Shown here: positions 45,963 through 52,919 of the stretch, piece by piece | Numbering within the stretch: position 1 is the first letter of the stretch | How the letters are laid out: each line of letters begins with the position of its first letter | From: Cellulomonas fengjieae | GTDB lineage: Bacteria; Actinomycetota; Actinomycetes; Actinomycetales; Cellulomonadaceae | DNA: 64,000 bases | Assembly (NCBI RefSeq): GCF_018388465.1 | Contig: NZ_CP074404.1 | Location: forward strand, 3,906,001 to 3,970,000 | Direction: 5' to 3' | Made by a program: the position numbers and the translations under genes | The notes under the pieces: generated by a model | Told to the model about the DNA's origin: nothing | The model's input: only the letters and a program-made list of their open reading frames with translations | The model's database searches: none

Positions 45963-46634
45963 TGTCGAGAAGCACGACAGATTGACTGGGCTCGCGGGCA
46001 CCGTCAGGGCCACCTCCGTACTGTCGGGGCATGGCAGAGCTTGGGCGCGTCCCGTGGCCACCCGGACCGATCGCTACCGATCGACTTCTGCTCCGTCCGC
46101 CGGAGGCGCGCGATCGCGGGGCATTCGTCGCGCTTTACACATCGCCCGACGTCGGAACCTATACGGGCGGAGCGCGATCGCGTGAGGCGGTCGAACGCGC
46201 GCTGCCCGAGGCTCCACGGGGCCGTCCCGGTCATTTCGTGATCGACCTCGACGGAGCAATGGTCGGGATCGTTCAGCTCGAACGCCGGGACCTCGACTAC
46301 GAGGTTCGCCAGGCGGCCGGCCACGTGGACCTCGGGTACCTCCTTCTTCCGGAGGCATGGGGACGGGGATACGCCACCGAAGCCTGCGAAGCCGCACTCA
46401 GCTGGTTCGCTGACGCACTGCCCGGTGAAGCCGTCGTACTCATCACCCAGACCGCCAACGTGCCGTCGATGCGCCTGGCATCGAGGCTGGGGTTTGTCGA
46501 GGTCGAGCGGTTCGAGGCATACAACGCCGAGCAGTGGTTCGGTACGTGGACCCCCGCCGCAGCGACTGGCCGAGCTGTGCCGACCGGTACTTAAAGTATC
46601 CGGGCCCGATTTCAAAGCATCATGCATCTCGACA
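45963..46634. mobile_element. Possible 672-bp insertion bounded by TGTCGAGA-type inverted ends, carrying the acetyltransferase gene
   Basis: The left end TGTCGAGAAGC (45963-45973) and the right end GCATCTCGACA (46624-46634) are inverted relative to each other (10 of 11 bases). Both extended ends recur together at 27517-27577. TGT...ACA ends are typical of several IS families. No transposase is inside and no target duplication is visible, so this could be a non-autonomous element or two IS scars that flank the gene by chance. Confidence 0.3.
46031..46594 (+). CDS. GNAT-family N-acetyltransferase (RimJ/RimL-like)
   Basis: A 187-residue acetyl-CoA-dependent transferase. It has the RimJ-type opening (IATDRLLLRPPEARDRGAF), the acetyl-CoA loop LPEAWGRGYATEACEAALSW (~110-129), and the final VPSMRLASRLGFVEVERFEAYN (~147-168). 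Relatives acetylate ribosomal protein N-termini, small amines or antibiotics; the acceptor is unknown. It is bounded by IS-end-like repeats (see 45963-46634). Confidence 0.85.
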   Translation: MAELGRVPWPPGPIATDRLLLRPPEARDRGAFVALYTSPDVGTYTGGARSREAVERALPEAPRGRPGHFVIDLDGAMVGIVQLERRDLDYEVRQAAGHVDLGYLLLPEAWGRGYATEACEAALSWFADALPGEAVVLITQTANVPSMRLASRLGFVEVERFEAYNAEQWFGTWTPAAATGRAVPTGT

Positions 46635-46665
46635 ACAGCTACAGGATCCGAGCAGCAGCATCTGG

Positions 46666-49254
46666 TCAGGACTGCATGTCCACGAACCGCGAGTAGTGCC
46701 CCTGGAACGCCACGACCAGCGTGTCCGTCGGTCCGTTTCGGTGCTTGGCCACGATGACGTCGGCCTCACCCGCGCGGGGTGACTCCTTCTCGTAGGCGTC
46801 CTCGCGGTGCAGCAGGATCACGATGTCGGCGTCCTGCTCGATCGAGCCCGACTCGCGCAGGTCGCTCATCTGCGGGCGCTTGTCGGTGCGCTGCTCGGCG
46901 CCACGGTTCAGCTGCGAGATGGCGATGACCGGGACCTCGAGCTCCTTGGCCAGCAGCTTGAGCGCTCGGGAGAACTCCGAGACCTCCTGCTGGCGGGACT
47001 CGACGCGCTTGCCGGACGACATCAGCTGCAGGTAGTCGATGACCACGAGCTTGAGGTCGTGCTTCTGCTTGAGCCGCCGGCACTTGGCGCGAATCTCCAT
47101 GAGCGACATGTTGGGCGAGTCGTCGATGAACAGGGGCGCCTCGGAGATCTTGCCCATGGTCGCGGCGATCTTGGCCCAGTCGTCCTCGCCCATCTGACCG
47201 TTGCGCAGCTTCTGCAGGTGCACGCGCGCCTCGGCGGCGAGCAGACGCATGGTGATCTCGTTGCGGCTCATCTCGAGCGAGAACACGACGGACGTCATGT
47301 TGTGCTTGATCGACGCCGACCGGGCGATGTCGATGCCCATGGTCGAGTTGTGCGTCGGGATCATCGCGCGGCCCGCGAGGTACAGGTGTGACGCGTGCTC
47401 GATCTCGACGCAGCGGACCGGCACGGTCTCGATCGGCTCGACGGCCACGATGAACCGCTGGGTCAGTCGGGGAGTCGAGGGACGTCGGCGTTCCTTGTGA
47501 ACGAGCCGCTTGCGCTCGAGGCCGAACACCTCGTCGTCAGTGGTGAACGTCAGCGTGTACGCGACCGACGACGCCTCGCTCCGCCCGGCCACGCGCTTCG
47601 TCGACCAGCCAGTCCGGTACCCGAGCGAGTGGACGAGCTCGCGCACGTCCTCGGCCAGCCGCCGGTTGGTCAGCGCAACCTGCGGAGAGCCGGTGGGGTT
47701 CACGGTCCCGCCGGTGTCCAGCAGTCCCGCGAGCAGGTCGCGTCGCTGCTGCTCGCTCGCCCGCAGGTAGCTCGCCGGGATGTGCTTGTTGCCCAGGACG
47801 CCGAGTGTCCGTAGCCGCCCATGGATGGTGCCGTTGGCGTCGTGGCATGCCTGGCAGCGCACGAGACCAGTCGTCGCCACGCCGCAGTCCGGGCAGGTCG
47901 GGGTGGGAACCGGGCCAGACAGCGTCTTGACCTTGCCCCCGCACGACCGCCCACAGGTAGGGACGTCCGAGCGTCGCGGTTCGAACGCCTGGCCGCAAAC
48001 CTCGCAGTTGCGCGCGGCGACCGGCTCGACCGGTAGCTGGAGCGTGTACAGCCGCGCTGGGCCAGCACCACCGACAGCGGCACGAGCGACGAGGCCACGG
48101 CCTTCGATGAGCATCGCGATCTCGGGGTCTGCGCTCGTGAACCGGGCCGAGGCCGAGTGGCCGTCGCCGAGCCACACGCCGAGTGCGTACGGGTCGACCG
48201 GGAGATCCGCCGCAGGCAGCTGCAGTGCTGTCGTCGTCGCCACGGAGTGGTTCGCGCGCGCGTCGGCGGTCGCGCACCTCACGGTCGCGTGGATCTCCTC
48301 TGTGGTCCGAACAGCGCAGCCGCTGTTCCTGCGACGTTCCGCGCGGGTGGTGGTGGCCCACTGGTGAAGGGCGTCCGCGACGATCTCGCTGCCGTCGTCG
48401 AAGGTCACGCGGTAGGTCGGGCGCCCCGTCATGACGGGGGTCGCGCCCACGACACGCGTCGGCGTTCCGTCGGCGGCGAGGAGCTGGTCGCCGACCTGAA
48501 CCTCGCCCATCGTCGTCCAGCCCGTCGGGGTAGCCAGCGGGGTGTCGAGCGCGAGCGCCTTGCCAATTGCAGGCCGGGCGGCCAGGACGATCATCTGCCC
48601 CGGGTGCAGCCCGTTGGTGAGGCGGTCCAGGTCGGAGAACCCGGTCGGCACGCCGATCATGCCCTCGCCGCGGTGGCCCGCGGCCTCGATCTCGTCGACG
48701 GCCCCGCCGATGATGTCGCCGAGGATCAGGTAGTCCTCCGACGACCGGCGCTCGGTCACGGCGTAGACCTCGGCCTGCGCGTTGTTCACGATCTCGTCGA
48801 CGTCGCCGCCGTCCGTCCCGTACCCCAGCTGCACGATGCGGGTGCCCGCCTCGACCAGCTTGCGCAGCACCGAGCGCTCGCGCACGATCCGCGCGTAGTA
48901 GCCGGCGTTGGCGGCCGTCGGAACGGAGGAGATGAGGGTGTGCAGGTACGGCGCCCCGCCGATCCGCTGGATCTCCCCGCGCTTGGTCAGCTCGTCCGCG
49001 ACGGTGATCGCGTCGGCCGGCTCGCCGCGGCCGTACAGGTCGATGATCGCGTCGTAGACGACCTCGTGCGCGGGGCGGTAGAAGTCCGTGCCGCGGATCT
49101 GCTCGACGACGTCGGCGATCGCGTCCTTGGAGATCATCATGCCGCCGAGCACGCTGCGCTCGGCGTCGAGGTCCTGCGGGGGGGTCCGGTCGTACCCGCC
49201 GCCGCCGCGGCTGGTGCCCGACGGCGCGCCGTACTCGAGCTCCTCGATCGTCAT
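46666..49254 (-). CDS. dnaB: Replicative DNA helicase DnaB, interrupted by an in-frame intein
   Basis: The main replication-fork helicase. The start is ATG 49254 (MTIEELEYG); the frame is open to 49350 without support. The 862-residue precursor has extein parts 1-232 and 637-862, which together give a normal 458-residue DnaB. The N-terminal domain (PPQDLDAERSVLGGMM) and RecA-like domain (GFSDLDRLTNGLHPGQMIVLAARPAIGK, then STMGIDIARS) are intact, as are LVVIDYLQLMSSGKR and AISQLNRGAEQR. The intein splits the Walker A GK/ST. It must be removed for the helicase to bind ATP. The gene lies on the opposite strand from the MATE gene, whose intergenic region has DnaA-box-like repeats. Confidence 0.97.
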   Translation of the reverse strand: MTIEELEYGAPSGTSRGGGGYDRTPPQDLDAERSVLGGMMISKDAIADVVEQIRGTDFYRPAHEVVYDAIIDLYGRGEPADAITVADELTKRGEIQRIGGAPYLHTLISSVPTAANAGYYARIVRERSVLRKLVEAGTRIVQLGYGTDGGDVDEIVNNAQAEVYAVTERRSSEDYLILGDIIGGAVDEIEAAGHRGEGMIGVPTGFSDLDRLTNGLHPGQMIVLAARPAIGKALALDTPLATPTGWTTMGEVQVGDQLLAADGTPTRVVGATPVMTGRPTYRVTFDDGSEIVADALHQWATTTRAERRRNSGCAVRTTEEIHATVRCATADARANHSVATTTALQLPAADLPVDPYALGVWLGDGHSASARFTSADPEIAMLIEGRGLVARAAVGGAGPARLYTLQLPVEPVAARNCEVCGQAFEPRRSDVPTCGRSCGGKVKTLSGPVPTPTCPDCGVATTGLVRCQACHDANGTIHGRLRTLGVLGNKHIPASYLRASEQQRRDLLAGLLDTGGTVNPTGSPQVALTNRRLAEDVRELVHSLGYRTGWSTKRVAGRSEASSVAYTLTFTTDDEVFGLERKRLVHKERRRPSTPRLTQRFIVAVEPIETVPVRCVEIEHASHLYLAGRAMIPTHNSTMGIDIARSASIKHNMTSVVFSLEMSRNEITMRLLAAEARVHLQKLRNGQMGEDDWAKIAATMGKISEAPLFIDDSPNMSLMEIRAKCRRLKQKHDLKLVVIDYLQLMSSGKRVESRQQEVSEFSRALKLLAKELEVPVIAISQLNRGAEQRTDKRPQMSDLRESGSIEQDADIVILLHREDAYEKESPRAGEADVIVAKHRNGPTDTLVVAFQGHYSRFVDMQS
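47347..48558 (-). other. DnaB intein (404 aa), class 3-like, with LAGLIDADG domain and two Cys4 clusters
   Basis: The intein lies between GK and ST of Walker A and occupies precursor residues 233-636. It begins with Ala1 (ALALDTPL), not Cys or Ser, and ends THN before a +1 Ser. Intein residues His65/Trp67 (LHQW, block B), Cys383 (VRCVEIEH, block F) and Thr402 (IPTHN, block G) give the Trp/Cys/Thr triplet that defines class 3 inteins. The endonuclease region has ALGVWLGDG (125-133, acidic residue kept) and LAGLLDTGG (276-284, second Asp replaced by Gly283). Cys185/188/202/206 and Cys222/225/235/238 form two probable zinc sites between the motifs. Confidence 0.9.
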
Positions 49255-49473
49255 CTGGTCCCCATCATCTCGTCCGAACACATGTTCCATGGGGGGTCTG
49301 ACATCCGCGCCCAAGTGGTCTGCCAGGCACAGCATCGGGTCCTCGCACACGCGACGTTAGGGCCCTCGCGGCGTCGTTCCAAACGCGCTCGGGCCCCTGT
49401 GCGGAACCTCTCCTGGATCTGTGGGGAAGCCCCGACATTCTGTGGAGCAACCCCTCGCCTACTGTGAGCAGGG

Positions 49474-49525
49474 CTGTGGATCGCGTCCGATTCTGTCCAC
49501 AGGCCGTGGACAGGGGTGTGGACAG
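49474..49525. promoter_or_regulatory. Cluster of DnaA-box-like sequences between dnaB and the MATE gene
   Basis: CTGTCCACA occurs at 49493-49501 and, inverted, at 49517-49525, with a third CTGTCCACG-like site at 49505-49513 and CTGTGGAT at 49474. Each core is one base from the actinobacterial DnaA box TTGTCCACA. Similar CTGTGG sequences continue on both sides (49419, 49440, 49581). They could regulate dnaB or titrate DnaA. Confidence 0.5.
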
Positions 49526-49577
49526 CGGCCGGATCTGCGACGGAGATCGGCGCGTCACCCGCAGTAACGCTGTACAC

Positions 49578-50942
49578 GTGCTGTGGACGCGAGAAAGGTT
49601 TGCTGAGATTTCATCTGTCGGACACCGGCCGTCCGGTATCGATCGCCAGATACTGGCCCTCGCCGTTCCAGCGCTCGGTGCGCTCGTCGCCGAGCCGCTC
49701 TTTGTGCTCGTCGACTCCGCCGTCGTCGGCCACCTCGGCACCGCGCCGCTAGCCGGTCTGGCCCTGGCGTCGACCGTGCTGGTCACGGTCATCGGCCTGT
49801 GCGTCTTCCTCGCGTACGCCACCACCGCGGCCGTCGCCCGGCGCATCGGCGCAGGTGACCGCGCCGGTGCGCTGCAGGTCGGCGTGGACGGGATGTGGCT
49901 GGCGCTGGGCCTCGGACTCGTGCTCGCCGCGGCCACCTGGCTGAGCGCGCCGTGGCTGATCGAGGCCCTCGGGGCCGCCGACGAGGTCGCCCGCCAGGCC
50001 GTGCTCTACCTGCGCTGGTCCGCACCCGGCCTGCCCGGGATGCTCCTGGTCCTCGCCTCCACCGGCGCCCTGCGCGGCCTGCTCGACACCCGCACCCCGC
50101 TCGTCGTCGCCGCCGTCGGCGCGGTGGTCAACGCCGCGCTCAACGTGGCGCTGGTCTACGGCGTGGGTATGGGGATCGCCGGGTCCGGGCTGGGGACCGC
50201 CCTGACGCAGCTCGGCATGGCGGTCGCCCTGACGGTCGTCGTCGTGCGGGGCGCGCGCTTTGCCGGTGCCCAGCTGCGCCCGGCCGCGGGTGGCATCTGG
50301 GCCAATGCGCGCGCCGGCACGCCGCTGTTCGTCCGCACGCTGTCGCTGCGCCTGGCCATCCTGCTCACCGTCTGGGTGGCCACCGGGCTGGGCGCCGTCG
50401 AGCTGGCCGGGCACCAGGTGGTCAACGCCGTCTGGGGTCTGGCGGCGTTCGCGCTCGACGCCCTGGCGATCGCCGCGCAGGCGCTCGTCGGGCACGCCCT
50501 CGGCGCCGCCGACGTCCCGCGCGTGCGGGCCGTCCTGCGTCGGACCCTGCAGTGGGGCATCGGGGCCGGCGCCGTGCTCGGCCTGCTCCTCGGCGGGCTC
50601 GCCTGGTTCTACGTGCCGCTCTTCACGTCCGACGACGACGTGCGCCGGGCCGCCGTGGTCGCGCTCGTCGTCGCCGCCGTGACGATGCCGATGGCCGGCT
50701 GGGTGTTCGTGCTCGACGGCGTGCTCATCGGCGCCGGCGACGGCCGCTTCCTCGCCTGGGCCGGCATGGCGACGCTGGCGGTCTACGTGCCGTTCGCGCT
50801 GGCGGTGCGGCAGGCCGCTCCGCCGGGTGCGGCGGGTCTCGCCTGGCTGTGGGCGGCGTTCGCGGGCGTGTTCATGCTCGCCCGGGCGGTCACCACCGGC
50901 TGGCGCGCCCGCGGCACCGCCTGGATGGTCACGGGGACCTGA
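49578..50942 (+). CDS. MATE-family efflux transporter (DinF-like)
   Basis: A 12-helix membrane exporter of about 454 residues from GTG 49578; the start is uncertain because no good ribosome site is seen and the frame is open to 49464. It matches the DinF branch: HRPSGIDRQILALAVPALGALVAEPLFVLVDSAVVGHLGTAPLAGLALA, and the second-half repeat RTLSLRLAILLTVWVATGLGAVELAGHQVVNAVW. Such pumps use Na+ or H+ to expel cationic drugs. It is inserted in opposite orientation between dnaB and rplI, which are neighbours in many related chromosomes. Confidence 0.88.
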   Translation: MLWTRERFAEISSVGHRPSGIDRQILALAVPALGALVAEPLFVLVDSAVVGHLGTAPLAGLALASTVLVTVIGLCVFLAYATTAAVARRIGAGDRAGALQVGVDGMWLALGLGLVLAAATWLSAPWLIEALGAADEVARQAVLYLRWSAPGLPGMLLVLASTGALRGLLDTRTPLVVAAVGAVVNAALNVALVYGVGMGIAGSGLGTALTQLGMAVALTVVVVRGARFAGAQLRPAAGGIWANARAGTPLFVRTLSLRLAILLTVWVATGLGAVELAGHQVVNAVWGLAAFALDALAIAAQALVGHALGAADVPRVRAVLRRTLQWGIGAGAVLGLLLGGLAWFYVPLFTSDDDVRRAAVVALVVAAVTMPMAGWVFVLDGVLIGAGDGRFLAWAGMATLAVYVPFALAVRQAAPPGAAGLAWLWAAFAGVFMLARAVTTGWRARGTAWMVTGT

Positions 50943-50977
50943 CCCGCCCGCCCACTCCCACGCAGCGCACCGGACGC

Positions 50978-51016
50978 AGAAGCGCCCCGCACCGGCGAAC
51001 GGGGCGGGGCGCTTCT
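50978..51016. terminator. Bidirectional hairpin between the MATE gene and rplI
   Basis: Perfect 13-bp arms AGAAGCGCCCCGC and GCGGGGCGCTTCT with a 13-base loop. It lies 36 bp after the MATE stop and 14 bp after the rplI stop on the other strand. Confidence 0.75.
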
Positions 51017-51029
51017 GGTGGTGCTCAGC

Positions 51030-51479
51030 TCAGGCTGCGACGACCTTGACGGTCACCGTGGCCGACACGTCTGCGTGCAGACGGACCGACACCTGGTACT
51101 CGCCGAGGGCCTTGATCGGCTGACCGATCTCGACCTTCCGCTTGTCGATCTGCGGAGCGCCGGACTTCTTGACCGCCTCGGCGATCTCGGCGGTCGTGAC
51201 GGCACCGAACAGACGGCCCGACTCGCCGGCCTTGGCCGTGACGACGACCGGCTTGCTCTGCAGCGAGTCGCGGATCGCCTTGGCGTCGTCGAGCGTCGCG
51301 ATCTCGCGGGCCTTGCGGGCCTTGCGGATCGCCGTGACGTCCTTCTCGGCGCCCTTGGTCCAGGCAGTCGCCAGGTTGCGCGGGACGAGGAAGTTCCGGG
51401 CGTACCCGTCCTTCACCTCGACCACGTCACCGGGCTCACCGAGACCGGTGACCTCGTGGGTCAGGATGATCTTCGCCAT
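51030..51479 (-). CDS. rplI: 50S ribosomal protein L9
   Basis: 149 residues with the L9 N-terminal signature [35 protein letters not shown], the long connecting helix and the C-terminal domain ([17 protein letters not shown]). It binds domain V of 23S rRNA and helps frame maintenance. Last gene of the rpsF-ssb-rpsR-rplI operon, 14 bp after rpsR. Confidence 0.98.
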   Translation of the reverse strand: MAKIILTHEVTGLGEPGDVVEVKDGYARNFLVPRNLATAWTKGAEKDVTAIRKARKAREIATLDDAKAIRDSLQSKPVVVTAKAGESGRLFGAVTTAEIAEAVKKSGAPQIDKRKVEIGQPIKALGEYQVSVRLHADVSATVTVKVVAA

Positions 51480-51493
51480 GATGGTCCCCTTTC

Positions 51494-51730
51494 TCAGCGC
51501 GCCGACGACGAGTACGGCAGCAGGGCCATCTCGCGAGCGTTCTTGACAGCGCGCGCGATCGCGCGCTGCTCCTGCGTGGACACACCGGTCACCCGGCGAG
51601 CGCGGATCTTCCCGCGGTCGGAGATGAACTTGCGCAGCAGCGCAGTGTCCTTGTAGTCGACGACATCGATCTTCGCCGCCTTGAGCGGGTTCAACTTCTT
51701 CTTGGGCTTACGAACCACGGGCTTGGCCAT
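51494..51730 (-). CDS. rpsR: 30S ribosomal protein S18
   Basis: 78 residues with the S18 core [59 protein letters not shown] precedes the ATG. It has no CXXC zinc motif, so it is the zinc-independent form. It pairs with S6 on the ribosomal platform. Third gene of the operon. Confidence 0.98.
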   Translation of the reverse strand: MAKPVVRKPKKKLNPLKAAKIDVVDYKDTALLRKFISDRGKIRARRVTGVSTQEQRAIARAVKNAREMALLPYSSSAR

Positions 51731-51754
51731 CGTGGTGCTCCTTGTCTGCTGGAG

Positions 51755-51778
51755 CCCTGGGCGTTGCCGTGCCCAGGG
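51755..51778 (-). promoter_or_regulatory. Hairpin in the ssb-rpsR gap
   Basis: CCCTGGGC and GCCCAGGG, perfect 8-bp arms with an 8-base loop, lie between the ssb stop and the rpsR ribosome-binding site. It may stabilise or partly terminate the transcript; the rpsR-rplI part can still be translated downstream. Confidence 0.5.
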
Positions 51779-51807
51779 ATGGGGAATGTCTGAGTGTCAG
51801 GCGCCGA

Positions 51808-52347
51808 TCAGAACGGGGGCTCGTCGGAGTAGCCGGCACCGCCAGCACCACCCGCGGGCGTCGCCCACGGGTCGTCCTGCTGGTTGCCGCCACCGCCGCC
51901 GCCACCGAATCCGCCGCCACCGCCACCGTTGTTGAAGCCGCCGCCGCCCCCGCCGCCGAAGCCACCGCCGCCGCCACCCGAACGCTGGGTCCGGGTGACC
52001 TTGGCCGTGGCGTAGCGCAGGGACGGGCCGACCTCGTCGACCTGGAGCTCGTACACGGTGCGCTTCTCGCCCTCGCGGGTCTCGTAGGAGCGCTGCACGA
52101 GCCGGCCGGTCACGATGACGCGGGTGCCCTTGGTGAGCGACTCGGCGACCGACTCGGCCGCCTCCCGCCAGATCGAGCAGCGGAGGAACAGCGTGTCGCC
52201 GTCCTTCCACTCGTTGCTCTGGCGGTCGAACGTACGGGGGGTGGACGCGACGGTGAAGTTCGCGACAGCGGCCCCCGAAGGGGTGAAGCGCAGCTCGGGA
52301 TCCCCGGTCAGGTTCCCGATCACCGTGATGACGGTCTCACCGCTCAT
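51808..52347 (-). CDS. ssb: Single-stranded DNA-binding protein
   Basis: 179 residues. The OB fold is at 1-~115 ([64 protein letters not shown]). A long Gly-rich disordered tail follows, and the protein ends in the acidic tip SDEPPF that recruits replication and repair partners. It lies between rpsF and rpsR as in most bacteria. Confidence 0.98.
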   Translation of the reverse strand: MSGETVITVIGNLTGDPELRFTPSGAAVANFTVASTPRTFDRQSNEWKDGDTLFLRCSIWREAAESVAESLTKGTRVIVTGRLVQRSYETREGEKRTVYELQVDEVGPSLRYATAKVTRTQRSGGGGGGFGGGGGGGFNNGGGGGGFGGGGGGGNQQDDPWATPAGGAGGAGYSDEPPF

Positions 52348-52419
52348 GCCCTGCTCCTCGTTCGTTCGATCAGTCGGTAGGTGTGGGACCGCACGTTACG
52401 GGCGGCCGCCCACAGGAGA

Positions 52420-52713
52420 TCAGGCGTCGGCGCGCATGACCTTGGTCCGCAGGACGACCTCGTTGAGGCCGAGCTGACGGTCGAGCTCCTTGGCGGTCGC
52501 AGGCGTCGCGTGGAAGTCGATGACGGCGTAGATGCCCTCGGACTTCTTCTGGATGTCGTAGGCAAGCCGACGACGGCCCCAGATGTCGACCTTGTCGACA
52601 GTGCCCCCGTCGGTCTTGATGACCGTCAGGTACTTGTCGAGCGACGGAGCAACGGTGCGCTCTTCGATCTCGGGGTCAAGGATGATCATGAGTTCGTACT
52701 GACGCAGGCTCAT
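52420..52713 (-). CDS. rpsF: 30S ribosomal protein S6
   Basis: 97 residues from ATG 52713, chosen because AGGAGG stands 5 bp upstream; two more codons are open. The signature [27 protein letters not shown] and the end [15 protein letters not shown] are typical. First gene of the operon. The ~200 bp upstream carries no gene and should contain its promoter. Confidence 0.98.
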   Translation of the reverse strand: MSLRQYELMIILDPEIEERTVAPSLDKYLTVIKTDGGTVDKVDIWGRRRLAYDIQKKSEGIYAVIDFHATPATAKELDRQLGLNEVVLRTKVMRADA

Positions 52714-52890
52714 ACCCACCTCCTCTGGTCTTCACGGCCACGGTCGATCCGTGGCAGGAGGGTGTGTGCGTCGCTGGCCGCAGTGATCCGTCCATTTCGA
52801 CGGAGCCCTCCGGGCACAGCAATGTTCTAGGGTACCGGCCGCCGGGCCAGGCCCGAAATCGCCTGGGGAAAACCAGGTACCGGGCGATCC

Positions 52891-52915
52891 GGTGAGGGGC
52901 GCACCGCCCCTCACC
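52891..52915 (-). terminator. Hairpin terminator of the penicillin-binding protein gene
   Basis: GGTGAGGGGC and GCCCCTCACC, perfect 10-bp arms with a 5-base loop, begin 5 bp after the PBP stop codon in its direction of transcription. Confidence 0.75.
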
Positions 52916-52919
52916 GGGA

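Noticed and set aside
52420..52919. Terminator between rpsF and PBP read as part of the rpsF leader
   Set aside because: The hairpin at 52891-52915 starts just after the PBP stop and is better explained as its terminator; rpsF transcription would begin downstream of it.
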